Shown here: piece by piece, positions 31,998 to 41,394 of the stretch | Numbering within the stretch: position 1 is the first letter of the stretch | How the letters are laid out: the number at the start of each line of letters is the position of its first letter | Origin: Myxococcota bacterium | Lineage (GTDB): Bacteria; Myxococcota_A; UBA796; UBA9615; JAKLKC01 | DNA: 64,000 nucleotides | Direction: 5' to 3' | Assembly (NCBI GenBank): GCA_023150875.1 | Contig: JAKLKC010000002.1 | Span: 178,737 to 242,736, forward strand | Notes under the pieces: model-generated | What the model was told of the DNA's origin: nothing | What the model saw: the letters and a program-made list of their open reading frames with translations, nothing else | Databases searched by the model: none | Made by a program: the position numbers and the translations under genes

Positions 31998-33701
31998 TCA
32001 CCAGTGCCGGATCGCCTCGAGATACCGGGCGGCGTCGTACCCAGGGCTGTTGGCGGCGTCGTGGCAGCGGCGGCAGGTGTCCGCGCCGGGCTCCCGGAAG
32101 GCCACCGGGCGGGAGGGGTGGCCGGTGGCGGGGCCGTGGCACGCCTCGCACTGGACCCCCAGCAGGTGCCGGCCCTGCTCCGGCATCACGAAGCCGCCGG
32201 GCTCGGCCCAACCGGTGGTGTGGCAGCCCAGGCAGGCGGGGTCGTCCCCCTGCTCCCGCTCCAGGATCCTCTGGAAGGCCGTGGCGTGGCCGCTCGCCGA
32301 CCAGCGGGCGAACGCGGGGGCGTGGCAGGTCAGGCAGGCGTCGACCCCCGCGTACGCGGCGGCTCCGGGCGGCGGCGCCGGAGGTGAGATCCCCGCCAGG
32401 AGCACGCTCCTCAGGGCGTCCAGCTCGGCCCGGACCGCGGGAGCCTCGGGCAGGGAGGGGTCCAGGGGCCCGATCCGGAACCCGAAGGCGTGCCGGGGCG
32501 CGGTGCCGGCCCCGAGGCGGCCCCGCAGCACGCCGATCTGCCGCTCCAGGGCGGCCCTCGCGCCCTCGGCCGTCGCCTGCGGCGCGGCTCCCCCTCGCCC
32601 CGAGCCCCTCCGAGGCGCCGGACTCGACCCTCCGGCCCCTTCCAAGCGCGCCCACTGCTCCTCGTGCCCCACCAGGGTCTCGACGGCGACGGCGCGGTCG
32701 GTGTCCGGGTCGAAGCGGGCCCCCTTTTCGCCGGTGAACAGCAGGTCGAGCCGGGCCAGGGCCGTGCCGCCCCCCTCCAGGCGCAGCACCTGGGCCTCAC
32801 CCACCCGCTGCCGGGGGGGCTCCCCCGGCGCCCCACCCTCCACCCACCAGAAGTCCACCCCGCGCACCGTCCGGGCGAGGGAGCGGATGGACTCCCCCGG
32901 CACGTCCGCGGCCACCAGGACCGCGTCGACCTCCGGCAGCCGGGAGATCTCCGCGCGGAGCGCCTCGGCGGGATCGAGCACCGTCGTCTCGCCGGCCCGC
33001 CGGGACGAGGCGGCCCCGGCGACGACCGAGAGCAGGGCCAGCTTCCGGTCCCCCGCCGCCAGCACGGCGTGGGTCGGGAAGGGCGGGCGTCCTGTGCGGG
33101 CGTGCAGCAGGTTGGTCGCCACCACCGCCAGGCGGGTCCCCTTCGCCGCCCGGGCGATCCCCGCGGCCCCCAGGAGCTCCAGGTCCTCCACCCCCGGGGC
33201 GAAGGCGTCGTACCCCATGCGGTCCAGCAGCCCCAGGACCTCCCGCGCCCGGCCCTCCAGCGGGCCCCGGCCGTAGGTCCCCACCTCCCCCAGCGTGCCC
33301 AGCAGGTTGGGGCCCTCCACGGCGAGCAGCCCGGGGTGGAGGCCGCCGGCCGCCCGGAGCGCCGTGGCGCGGCGCGCGAACCCTCCCGCGGGAGCCCCCG
33401 GGCAGCCGCAGGGCTCGACGCGCCCCCGGACCCCGATGGAGAGCGACAGCGAGAGGCGATCCGCCGGCTCCGCCCCGGGGGGGGTGGCGCGGGGGGCGGG
33501 CTCCGACGCCGCCAGCTCCGCGAGGGTGGGGGGGAGGGCGCCGCCTCCGGGCGGGTCCGAGACCCTCTCCCCACGGCAGGCCGCCACCCCCGCGGCCATG
33601 GCGGCCAGCGCGAGGGCCCCCGTCAACGTTTTGCAAATTCGCGTAGGCAAGACTCGGCTCGGGAGGGCGTTCCCGGACCCGATGCTATCATGCCTTGCCA
33701 T
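31998..33701 (-). CDS. Multihaem c-type cytochrome lipoprotein with 5'-nucleotidase-like domain
   Basis: Exported protein of 567 residues. The signal sequence TLTGALALAAMAAGVAACRGE ends in a lipobox-like VAAC. The true start may be the ATG at 33701 or a TTG at 33650 that gives a more usual n-region (PTRICKTL). A metallophosphoesterase/5'-nucleotidase-like domain follows, with the signature GRVEPCGCPGAPAGGFARRATAL near residue 95 and LLAVEGPNLLG. The C-terminus carries four CxxCH haem sites: CLTCH (about 457), CLGCH, CEACH and CRRCH (about 543), with candidate distal His residues such as SGHATAFQR. This combination is known from cytochrome c554-type envelope proteins in metal- and nitrogen-cycling bacteria. 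A redox role in the periplasm or outer surface is likely; the electron partner is unknown. Confidence 0.85.
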   Translation of the reverse strand: MARHDSIGSGNALPSRVLPTRICKTLTGALALAAMAAGVAACRGERVSDPPGGGALPPTLAELAASEPAPRATPPGAEPADRLSLSLSIGVRGRVEPCGCPGAPAGGFARRATALRAAGGLHPGLLAVEGPNLLGTLGEVGTYGRGPLEGRAREVLGLLDRMGYDAFAPGVEDLELLGAAGIARAAKGTRLAVVATNLLHARTGRPPFPTHAVLAAGDRKLALLSVVAGAASSRRAGETTVLDPAEALRAEISRLPEVDAVLVAADVPGESIRSLARTVRGVDFWWVEGGAPGEPPRQRVGEAQVLRLEGGGTALARLDLLFTGEKGARFDPDTDRAVAVETLVGHEEQWARLEGAGGSSPAPRRGSGRGGAAPQATAEGARAALERQIGVLRGRLGAGTAPRHAFGFRIGPLDPSLPEAPAVRAELDALRSVLLAGISPPAPPPGAAAYAGVDACLTCHAPAFARWSASGHATAFQRILEREQGDDPACLGCHTTGWAEPGGFVMPEQGRHLLGVQCEACHGPATGHPSRPVAFREPGADTCRRCHDAANSPGYDAARYLEAIRHW

Positions 33702-33730
33702 CGACCCCCGAGCAGACCGAGGACCCCCCG

Positions 33731-36610
33731 ATGCCCCTCCGGCCCCTCCCCTCCGCCGCCGCCCTGGTCGTCGCCGCCGCCGTCGCGCTCCCGATCCCGG
33801 CCCACGCCCTCACCGGGCGGCAGCCGATCCTCCGGGATCCCCGCCTCTACCAGCGCACGTACGAGGCCGCGGTGCAGCGCGCCCACGGATCCCGGGGCGA
33901 GTGGACGGACTTCCTGCTCCGCCACGGCCCCAAGTGGACCGCCCGCTGGGACGAGCGGTCCCACACCGCCCTGCGCTTCTACGGCGAGGGCATCGAGGTG
34001 GGCCAGCCCGCCACCGACGAGGAGGCGTACGCCATCGGCGAGACGTTCTTCTACGACAACGAGGACCTGCTGGGGGACGGCGTGCTGGTGGAAGACCTCG
34101 TCCGGGTCGCCGCCAAGGAGGCCCACGGCACCCGCTACGTGTCGTTCCGGCGGGAGCACCGGGGCGTGCCCGTCGAGGGCTCCCGGGTCCACGTGCGCAT
34201 CAAGAACGGGCGCCTGTTCATGGGCGGAGTCGACACCCACCCCGACGCCGACGTCCCCACCAGCCCGGCGATCCCGAAGGAGGCGGCGGTGGAGGTCGCC
34301 CGGGGCGATCTCTCGACCCTGGCGCCCCGGGATCGGCTCTCGGCCCAAGGGGACGTGGAGCTGGTGGTCTACCCGCTGCCCCTCGAAGACCGCTACGAGT
34401 ACCACCTGGCCTGGAAGGTCCGGATGGTGCGCGAGGACGGCCCGGGGACCTGGGACGTCTTCGTCGACGCCACCGACGGATCCCTGGTGGACCGCCTGGA
34501 CCGGATCCTCTGGCTCGACGGGACCCTGAACGTCCGCCACGACCTGCGGACCGTCACCAATCCCCCCGAGTACGGCGTCACGCCGATGGCCTTCAACAAG
34601 GTCACGTTCCCGGACCCGGATCCCGACGTCACGGTCTACACCGACGCCGCGGGATGGTTCGACGCCAGCGGCGTGTCGGGCCCCACCACGGTCACCACCA
34701 GCGTGGTGGGCGACGACGTCCGGATCTCGAACTTCAGCCAGGGGAACGCCGAGATCGCCGGGAGCTGGACGGTCTCCGACGGCGCCGTGCTGGAGTTCTC
34801 CACCGACGCGGCCACCGACGAGTACGGGCAGGCCCAGCTCGACGTGTACGCCTTCCTGCTCCAGGTGAGGGCGAGGGCCCAGGGGATGGACCCCGCCAAC
34901 GCCTACGCCTGGGACCGCATCGACGCGAAGGTCAACCAGGACCAGACCTGCAACGCCTACTTCGACGGGGACGTGAACTTCTTCCGCTCGGGGAGCGGCT
35001 GCAACAACACCGGGAGGATCTCCGACGTCGTCTACCACGAGTTCGGGCACGGCTTCCACTACTACCAGCTCACCCAGGGAGACGTCGGCGTGTTCGACGG
35101 CGCCCTCAGCGAGGGGGCCGGCGACTACATGTCGGGCACCATGTGGGGGGATCCCTACCTCGCCCCGGGCTTCTTCGTCAGCGGCGCCAGCACCTGGCTC
35201 CGGGAGTTCGACTCGGACTACTCGTGGCCCGAGGACATCGACGCCGACCCCCACTACACGGGCCTGATCTTCGCCTCGACCATGTGGGACCTCCAGACGC
35301 TGCTGGTGGGCAAGTACGGAGCCGACGCCGGCCGGGCCCACGCCGACCTGCTCTACGCCCGGATCCTGATCGGGGCCATGGACATCCCCACGACCTACGA
35401 GGAGGCCCTGGCGGGGGACGACGACGACGGGAACCTCGCCAACGGCACCCCCAACGTGTGCGAGATCAACGACGCCTTCTCCGCCCACGGCCTCGGCCCG
35501 GTGGGGGGTGCTGCCGGGATCTCCACCGCCCACGCGCCCTTGGGCAACCAGGCCAGCGGGACGGAGATCCCCGTCTCCGCCTACGTGGCGATCCAGTACC
35601 CCCAGTGCGTCGAGTACGGCATAGAGAGCACCCGCCTCTCCTGGTCCGTCGATGCCGGGTCGAACTGGGAGACGGCGGATATGGTGGGCGACGACGGCGA
35701 GAACTGGACGGCCACCCTCCCCGCCCTCCCCGCCGGGACCCAGGTGCTCTACTCCATCGAGATCGCCGACGGCGGAGGCAACGCCGCATACACCCTGCCC
35801 GACAACGCGGCGATGCCGTACTACATGTTCTACGTCGGCGAGTTGGCCCCGGTCTTCTTCGACGACTTCGAAGGGGACGACCTGGGGTGGACCCACGAGC
35901 TCCTGTCGGGGGACGACGAGGAGGGGGCGGACGACTGGCAGCAGGGGCGCCCCCGGGGAGAGAGCGGCGACCCGTCGGAGGCCTTCAGCGGCTCCATCGT
36001 CTGGGGCAACGACCTCGGATCGAACCAGTACAACGGCGCCTACCAGCCGGACAAGGTGAACACCCTGGTCTCGCCGCCCCTCGACCTGTCGGCCCACTCC
36101 CTCGTCCGCCTGCAGTTCCGCCGCTGGCTCAACGTCGAGGACGGCTCCTTCGACAACGCCACGGTCTACGTCGAGGAGCAGCCCGTGTGGACCAACCTCG
36201 CCTCTCCGTCTTCCGTGCCCGACGACGAGCGGGACGTCCACCACGAGGACCTGGAGTGGCAGCTCCACGACATCGACATCTCCGGGATCGCGGGCGGCCG
36301 CTCCGACGTCCGGATCCGGTTCGAGATCGACTCGGACGGAGGCCTGGAGTTCGGCGGCTGGAACGTGGACGACGTAGGGGTCTACGCCATGACCGAGGCC
36401 CCCGAGGATCCGCCGGGCGACGACGACGACGATGATGATGGCGACGACGACACCACCGATCCCGCCGGTGAGGACCCGGAGGGCCCGAGCCTGATCGGGG
36501 ACCCGGACACCTGCGGCGGCTGCGACGCCTCGGACTCCTCCCCGTCCTCGCCGGTCGGCGCGGCCCTGGCCGCCCTCGCCCTCCTCTTCTTCCGCCGCCG
36601 CCTCCGCTGA
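33731..36610 (+). CDS. Secreted M36/fungalysin-like zinc metalloprotease with sorting tail
   Basis: Exported protease of 959 residues. Signal peptide MPLRPLPSAAALVVAAAVALPIPAHA; the ATG at 33731 is used because the ORF track start 12 codons upstream precedes the signal peptide. Residues 60-260 resemble the FTP/PepSY inhibitory propeptide (DNEDLLGDGVLVEDLVRVAAKEAHGTRYVSFRREHRGVPVEGSRVHVRIKNG). The zinc site is VVYHEFGHGFHYYQ (about residue 436) with downstream Glu in LSEGAGDYMSG (about 460). Later domains are strand-rich (FFDDFEGDDLGW, an MAM/jelly-roll-type start). Near the end an Asp-rich linker (DDDDDDDGDDD) precedes TCGGCDASDSSPSSPVGAALAALALLFFRRRLR, a MYXO-CTERM-like tail. A TATCAT box at 33686-33691 is a candidate -10. 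Confidence 0.87.
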   Translation: MPLRPLPSAAALVVAAAVALPIPAHALTGRQPILRDPRLYQRTYEAAVQRAHGSRGEWTDFLLRHGPKWTARWDERSHTALRFYGEGIEVGQPATDEEAYAIGETFFYDNEDLLGDGVLVEDLVRVAAKEAHGTRYVSFRREHRGVPVEGSRVHVRIKNGRLFMGGVDTHPDADVPTSPAIPKEAAVEVARGDLSTLAPRDRLSAQGDVELVVYPLPLEDRYEYHLAWKVRMVREDGPGTWDVFVDATDGSLVDRLDRILWLDGTLNVRHDLRTVTNPPEYGVTPMAFNKVTFPDPDPDVTVYTDAAGWFDASGVSGPTTVTTSVVGDDVRISNFSQGNAEIAGSWTVSDGAVLEFSTDAATDEYGQAQLDVYAFLLQVRARAQGMDPANAYAWDRIDAKVNQDQTCNAYFDGDVNFFRSGSGCNNTGRISDVVYHEFGHGFHYYQLTQGDVGVFDGALSEGAGDYMSGTMWGDPYLAPGFFVSGASTWLREFDSDYSWPEDIDADPHYTGLIFASTMWDLQTLLVGKYGADAGRAHADLLYARILIGAMDIPTTYEEALAGDDDDGNLANGTPNVCEINDAFSAHGLGPVGGAAGISTAHAPLGNQASGTEIPVSAYVAIQYPQCVEYGIESTRLSWSVDAGSNWETADMVGDDGENWTATLPALPAGTQVLYSIEIADGGGNAAYTLPDNAAMPYYMFYVGELAPVFFDDFEGDDLGWTHELLSGDDEEGADDWQQGRPRGESGDPSEAFSGSIVWGNDLGSNQYNGAYQPDKVNTLVSPPLDLSAHSLVRLQFRRWLNVEDGSFDNATVYVEEQPVWTNLASPSSVPDDERDVHHEDLEWQLHDIDISGIAGGRSDVRIRFEIDSDGGLEFGGWNVDDVGVYAMTEAPEDPPGDDDDDDDGDDDTTDPAGEDPEGPSLIGDPDTCGGCDASDSSPSSPVGAALAALALLFFRRRLR

Positions 36611-36703
36611 ACCCACTGGGGGCGGGCACGTCCGCGCCCGCCTGCGTGGTGCGTCCCGTGCACCAGGGTCCGCCGAGGGGGACAGCGGGAGCTTCCCGAG
36701 CCC

Positions 36704-37228
36704 ATGAGACCCGACTCCGCCGCGATGGCCGCCTGCGTGGTCCTCCTGCTGGGGGGCTGCGGGGCGTCGGACTACGCCGCGACCGCGGGCGGCCTTCCCG
36801 AGGACGGGAGCAGCCCCGAGATCCAGGTCCAGGTCAGCGGCGGCGCGCGCCCGTCCACGGTGGTGGACTCCCGCACCGGCTGGACCACCATCGACGTGAC
36901 GGCCGGAGAGAGGCTCCAGGTCCAGGCCACCGCCACCGACCCCGGGGGCGTCGCCTGGCTGGAGCTGTCCTGCCCCGGATCCGAGGCCGTGGACGAGCAG
37001 CTCCGGGAGGGCGACGAGGCCGGCGACATGAACCCCACCGCCGGGGACACCTCGAACCCCGAGCCCACCGTCTACGCCGTCGCCGGCTTCACCGTCCCCG
37101 ACGACGCCGACCTGGGCAGCTTCGAGGTCCAGGCGGACGCCGTCGACGTCGAGGGCAACGACGCCCTGCCGGTGGTGGTGCGCTTCGTGGTCCACCGCAG
37201 CGAGGACCCCGCCGCGGCCGACGACTGA
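36704..37228 (+). CDS. Small lipoprotein of unknown function
   Basis: Predicted lipoprotein of 174 residues: signal peptide MRPDSAAMAACVVLLLGGCGAS with lipobox LGGC. The mature part begins with an Asp/Ser/Pro spacer and has a repeated strand pattern (IQVQVSGGARPSTVV, WTTIDVTAGERLQVQATATDPGGVAWLELSCPG, FTVPDDADLGSFEVQADAVDVEGND) like an Ig-like or cadherin-type domain. It lies 93 nt after the metalloprotease gene on the same strand and could be cotranscribed with it. No catalytic residues are seen, and no named family is recognised. Confidence 0.8.
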   Translation: MRPDSAAMAACVVLLLGGCGASDYAATAGGLPEDGSSPEIQVQVSGGARPSTVVDSRTGWTTIDVTAGERLQVQATATDPGGVAWLELSCPGSEAVDEQLREGDEAGDMNPTAGDTSNPEPTVYAVAGFTVPDDADLGSFEVQADAVDVEGNDALPVVVRFVVHRSEDPAAADD

Positions 37229-37315
37229 AGCGCCCGGGCCATCCCCCGCGCCGGACGTCGAGACCGCCGGTAGGTCCGTCCCGCCCCCCCTCCGGTCGGC
37301 GAGCCCCATAGCCGA

Positions 37316-37357
37316 GAAGCCCCCGGACCCCGGCGCGAGCGGGAGTCCGAGGGCTTC
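37316..37357. terminator. Bidirectional hairpin between the lipoprotein gene and groEL
   Basis: GAAGCCC-CCGGAC ... GTCCG-A-GGGCTTC forms a long imperfect stem around a GC loop in the convergent gap. No T tract is present. Together with the hairpin at 37368-37399 it separates the two transcription units. Confidence 0.55.
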
Positions 37358-37367
37358 GGGGGTAGGG

Positions 37368-37399
37368 TCCCGGGAGGCGCCGCGTGACGCCCCCCGGGA
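37368..37399 (-). terminator. Hairpin just after groEL
   Basis: TCCCGGG-a-GGCG - 8 nt - CGCC-c-CCCGGGA, an 11-bp stem with a single A/C mismatch, beginning 22 nt past the groEL stop. It is the first structure met by polymerase leaving groEL. Confidence 0.6.
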
Positions 37400-37420
37400 A
37401 CCCCTCAGGCGATCACCGAC

Positions 37421-39112
<1,692 letters not shown>

Positions 39113-39126
39113 TCACGGTTCGACGT

Positions 39127-39417
39127 TCAGTTCTCGACGATGCCGAGGATGTCTTCCTCGCGGATCAGCAGGTGCTCCTCGCCGCCGAGCTTCACCTCGG
39201 TGCCGGCGTACTTGCTGAACAGGACCCGCTGCCCCTCCTTGACCTGGGGCGCGGCGACCTTCCCGTCCTCGAGGATCTTCCCGGTACCGACGGCGACGAT
39301 CACGCCCTCGGCCGGCTTCTCCTTGGCGGTGTCCGGGATGATGATCCCGCCGGCGCTCTTCGCCTCACCCTCGACGCGCTTGATCAGCACACGATCCTGC
39401 AGCGGACGGACCTTCAT
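39127..39417 (-). CDS. groES: 10-kDa co-chaperonin GroES
   Basis: Co-chaperonin of 96 residues that caps the GroEL ring. The start is the ATG of [16 protein letters not shown], with CTGGAGGATGAAGAG in front; the ORF track adds 28 spurious residues. The mobile loop [19 protein letters not shown] is present, followed by [47 protein letters not shown]. It is the first gene of the groES-groEL unit. Upstream there is a promoter but no CIRCE element (TTAGCACTC-N9-GAGTGCTAA), so control by HrcA is not supported by the sequence. Confidence 0.98.
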   Translation of the reverse strand: MKVRPLQDRVLIKRVEGEAKSAGGIIIPDTAKEKPAEGVIVAVGTGKILEDGKVAAPQVKEGQRVLFSKYAGTEVKLGGEEHLLIREEDILGIVEN

Positions 39418-39505
39418 CTCTTCATCCTCCAGCGGCCCGATGTCGGGCGAATTGGGGGCGCGGAACGGGGAGGGCTCCACGCCCCGAGATCGAGCTGTCA
39501 CGGGG

Positions 39506-39538
39506 CTTCGCGCCCCGCCCCTCCCAAAGGAGGCGAAG
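39506..39538. promoter_or_regulatory. Nested palindrome in the groES leader
   Basis: CTTCG ... CCTCC-CAAA-GGAGG-CGAAG: a 5-bp stem with 4-nt loop enclosed by a second CTTCG/CGAAG arm pair. It covers the expected groES transcription start (about 39531). It could be an operator or a leader hairpin; it is not CIRCE. Confidence 0.35.
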
Positions 39539-39565
39539 GGATAATCACCCGGGATCCGGTGTCAA
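39538..39565 (-). promoter_or_regulatory. Promoter of groES-groEL
   Basis: Minus-strand TTGACA - 16 nt - TATCCC, about 115 nt upstream of the groES start. The -35 matches consensus. Confidence 0.6.
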
Positions 39566-39680
39566 GACGAGCTCGCCGGTCCATCGGCCCCCCGGGGATC
39601 GGCCCGGCACGGGGCGCGGGTCCGGAACCTGCACCAGGGGGGCGCCGGCGGGCGGTGCACCCGCGATTCGCACGAACGAC

Positions 39681-39708
39681 TTGTAACCGGGAGAGGTCTG
39701 CCGATAAG
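39681..39708 (+). promoter_or_regulatory. Candidate promoter of the 39932 gene, in an AT-richer patch
   Basis: TTGTAA - 16 nt - GATAAG in the stretch 39679-39730, which is markedly AT-richer than its surroundings (also TTCTAGTGAAGTCGTCATAAG). The 514-nt gap between groES and the 39932 gene otherwise holds only the groES promoter and the palindrome at 39506-39538; the remaining 39740-39930 shows nothing recognisable. Confidence 0.4.
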
Positions 39709-39931
39709 TTCTAGTGAAGTCGTCATAAGAGCGCCTTCCTCGGCGGGAGGGCCGCGGCGACGGCATCGAGGCGGGAACCGAGGCCCTGCGGGGGGTCGCG
39801 GGGGCGCCGGGGCGTGCGCAGCGCGCGCCACGGAGGGCCCGAGGGCCCCACCACGGTCCGGTCCCCCTCATCGCCGCCCGTGGCGGACCCCGGGCCGGGA
39901 GGAGGCGCCCGGAGCGACGCACGGAGGGACG

Positions 39932-40561
39932 ATGTCCTCGGATCCCAAGGACCTGGCGACCACCGAGAGCCTCTTCGGCTTCTTCTATGACCGCGTGCAC
40001 TCGGCGCGGCGCAACCAGCGGGTGCCGCTGAGCGACGAGAGCGAGTTCTACCTGGTCAACCTCCTGGTGGGCTTCCTGCGCTCCGCGAAGCTCTTCCGCC
40101 CCGAGGGGACCCAGGTGGACCGGGTGCCCCTGGCCATCCGCCTGGGGCAGGCCCAGCACCTCTCCCGGGAGGAGCGCTACCGCCAGCTCAAGCACGTCGG
40201 GGACTACACCCTGTACATGACCGGCTTCTTCGCCGAGAGCCTGCGCCGGGGGCTGGTGGACCTGGACTACTACATCGCCCTCGGCGGCTCGGCCTACGGC
40301 TCGATCTCCCGGGGCACCGGCCGCCGGGGAGACGTGTCCGAGGACCTGTTCGGCGAGCTGTCCGAGAAGTTCGCCCGGTGCGCGGGCGTCCTGGCCGAGG
40401 TGTCCGACGGGGCCCGGGGCTCCACGAGCCGGGACGTGCTCGCCCTGTACGAGGCGTGGCTCTCCCACCAGAGCGAGAGCGCCCGGCGCCGCCTGGAGGA
40501 GCTGGGCGTGACCCTGCCCGGCCCGGGCCGCGCGGGCCGCTCCAAGGAGTCGGTGCACTGA
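39932..40561 (+). CDS. Uncharacterised soluble protein, first of a coupled pair
   Basis: Soluble protein of 209 residues with GGAGG 6 nt before the ATG. Sequence composition is normal for a folded, charged helical protein (ATTESLFGFFYDRVHSARRNQRVPLSDESEFYLVNLLVGFLRS, then EERYRQLKHVGDYTLYMTGFFAESLRRGLVDLDYYIALGGSAYGS). The regular hydrophobic spacing and aromatic content indicate a genuinely conserved domain rather than a chance ORF. I recall similar unnamed proteins in other Myxococcota but cannot give a family. The stop overlaps the next start as TGATG, so the two products are probably made in equal amounts and may interact. Confidence 0.8.
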   Translation: MSSDPKDLATTESLFGFFYDRVHSARRNQRVPLSDESEFYLVNLLVGFLRSAKLFRPEGTQVDRVPLAIRLGQAQHLSREERYRQLKHVGDYTLYMTGFFAESLRRGLVDLDYYIALGGSAYGSISRGTGRRGDVSEDLFGELSEKFARCAGVLAEVSDGARGSTSRDVLALYEAWLSHQSESARRRLEELGVTLPGPGRAGRSKESVH

Positions 40562-41241
40562 TGGAGGGCGGGCACGCTCCCCGCCACGCCGCCTCCGCGG
40601 CCCCTCTCCAGCGCATCCAGGCGCACCTCCAGCGCCTCTACCACCTGGACGGCGTGCTGCCCATCGCCGACTTCCTCATCAGCGAGGGCGAGGCCCACCG
40701 GCTGACGGGGGGAGCGGTCCGGGACGAGCAGGTGCTGGTGCGTGAGGACGAGGACGGGTGCTCCCTGGGCGTCTACGTCGCCGACGCCGTCCTGGACCGG
40801 CTGGGCGCCTCGGGGGCGACGGGGCACCTCGTCTGCCAGGACGCCCTGCAGGCTTACTGCCACGCCGCGGAGGGGGTGAGCCACTTCGTCCTGTTGCTCT
40901 GGTCCGCGGGGCAGGAGCGCCCCGTCCGGGCGCTGGACCTGGAGCTCCAGGCGGAGGTGGACAAGGGGCTGACCTGCCTGCTCACCGACCGCCTGTACGC
41001 CGATCCCCAGGCGTCCCGGGACCTCCTGCGCCGCCTCTTCGAGGGGGGATCCCTCCTCCCGGGGCTCTCGGAGCAGGAGCGGGAGCGGTACGCCATCGCC
41101 AACGACCTCGCCTACCGGTGGCTGAGGTCCCTCCTGCCCCGGCTCCGGCGGGACCTGGGGGCGGCACTCTCGGAGGCGAGGCGCTTCTACCGGATGCCCG
41201 GTCCCGACAAGAGGGGGCTGATCGCCGCTACCGCGGCCTGA
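40561..41241 (+). CDS. Uncharacterised soluble protein, second of a coupled pair
   Basis: Protein of 226 residues whose ATG overlaps the stop of the preceding gene (TGATG). The core reads LQRIQAHLQRLYHLDGVLPIADFLISEGEAHRL, then strands (VLVREDEDGCSLGVYVADAVLDRL) and HLVCQDALQAYCHAAEGVSHFVLLLWSAGQERPVRALDLELQAEVDKGLTCLLTDRLY. The C-terminus is Arg-rich helical. The ORF track version starts too early, inside the upstream gene. There is no signal peptide and no recognisable active site, although the DLELQAEVDK stretch is acidic. Function unknown; it is most likely a partner of the upstream product. Confidence 0.8.
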   Translation: MEGGHAPRHAASAAPLQRIQAHLQRLYHLDGVLPIADFLISEGEAHRLTGGAVRDEQVLVREDEDGCSLGVYVADAVLDRLGASGATGHLVCQDALQAYCHAAEGVSHFVLLLWSAGQERPVRALDLELQAEVDKGLTCLLTDRLYADPQASRDLLRRLFEGGSLLPGLSEQERERYAIANDLAYRWLRSLLPRLRRDLGAALSEARRFYRMPGPDKRGLIAATAA

Positions 41242-41264
41242 GGGGGTGCTCGGCGCCCCCGCCG

Positions 41265-41294
41265 TTGCCGCGGGGGCCGCGCCTGCCCTAGTAT
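41265..41294 (+). promoter_or_regulatory. Promoter of the 41395 gene
   Basis: TTGCCG - 18 nt - TAGTAT, leaving a leader of about 95 nt before the ATG at 41395. Confidence 0.5.
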
Positions 41295-41394
41295 CGCCCT
41301 GGCGTCGCCACGGGAGGGTCGCGGGCTCGGCCCTCCGCGCCGGGGCGGACCACCCCCGCGACTTCGCCACCCGCCCCCCCGGAGAGAGACCCCC

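Noticed and set aside
33623-37309. 1,228-residue minus-strand ORF
   Set aside because: Antisense shadow of the M36-like protease; Val/Gly/Asp-rich nonsense sequence.
39127-39565. CIRCE operator upstream of groES
   Set aside because: Searched for TTAGCACTC-N9-GAGTGCTAA and close variants; none is present.
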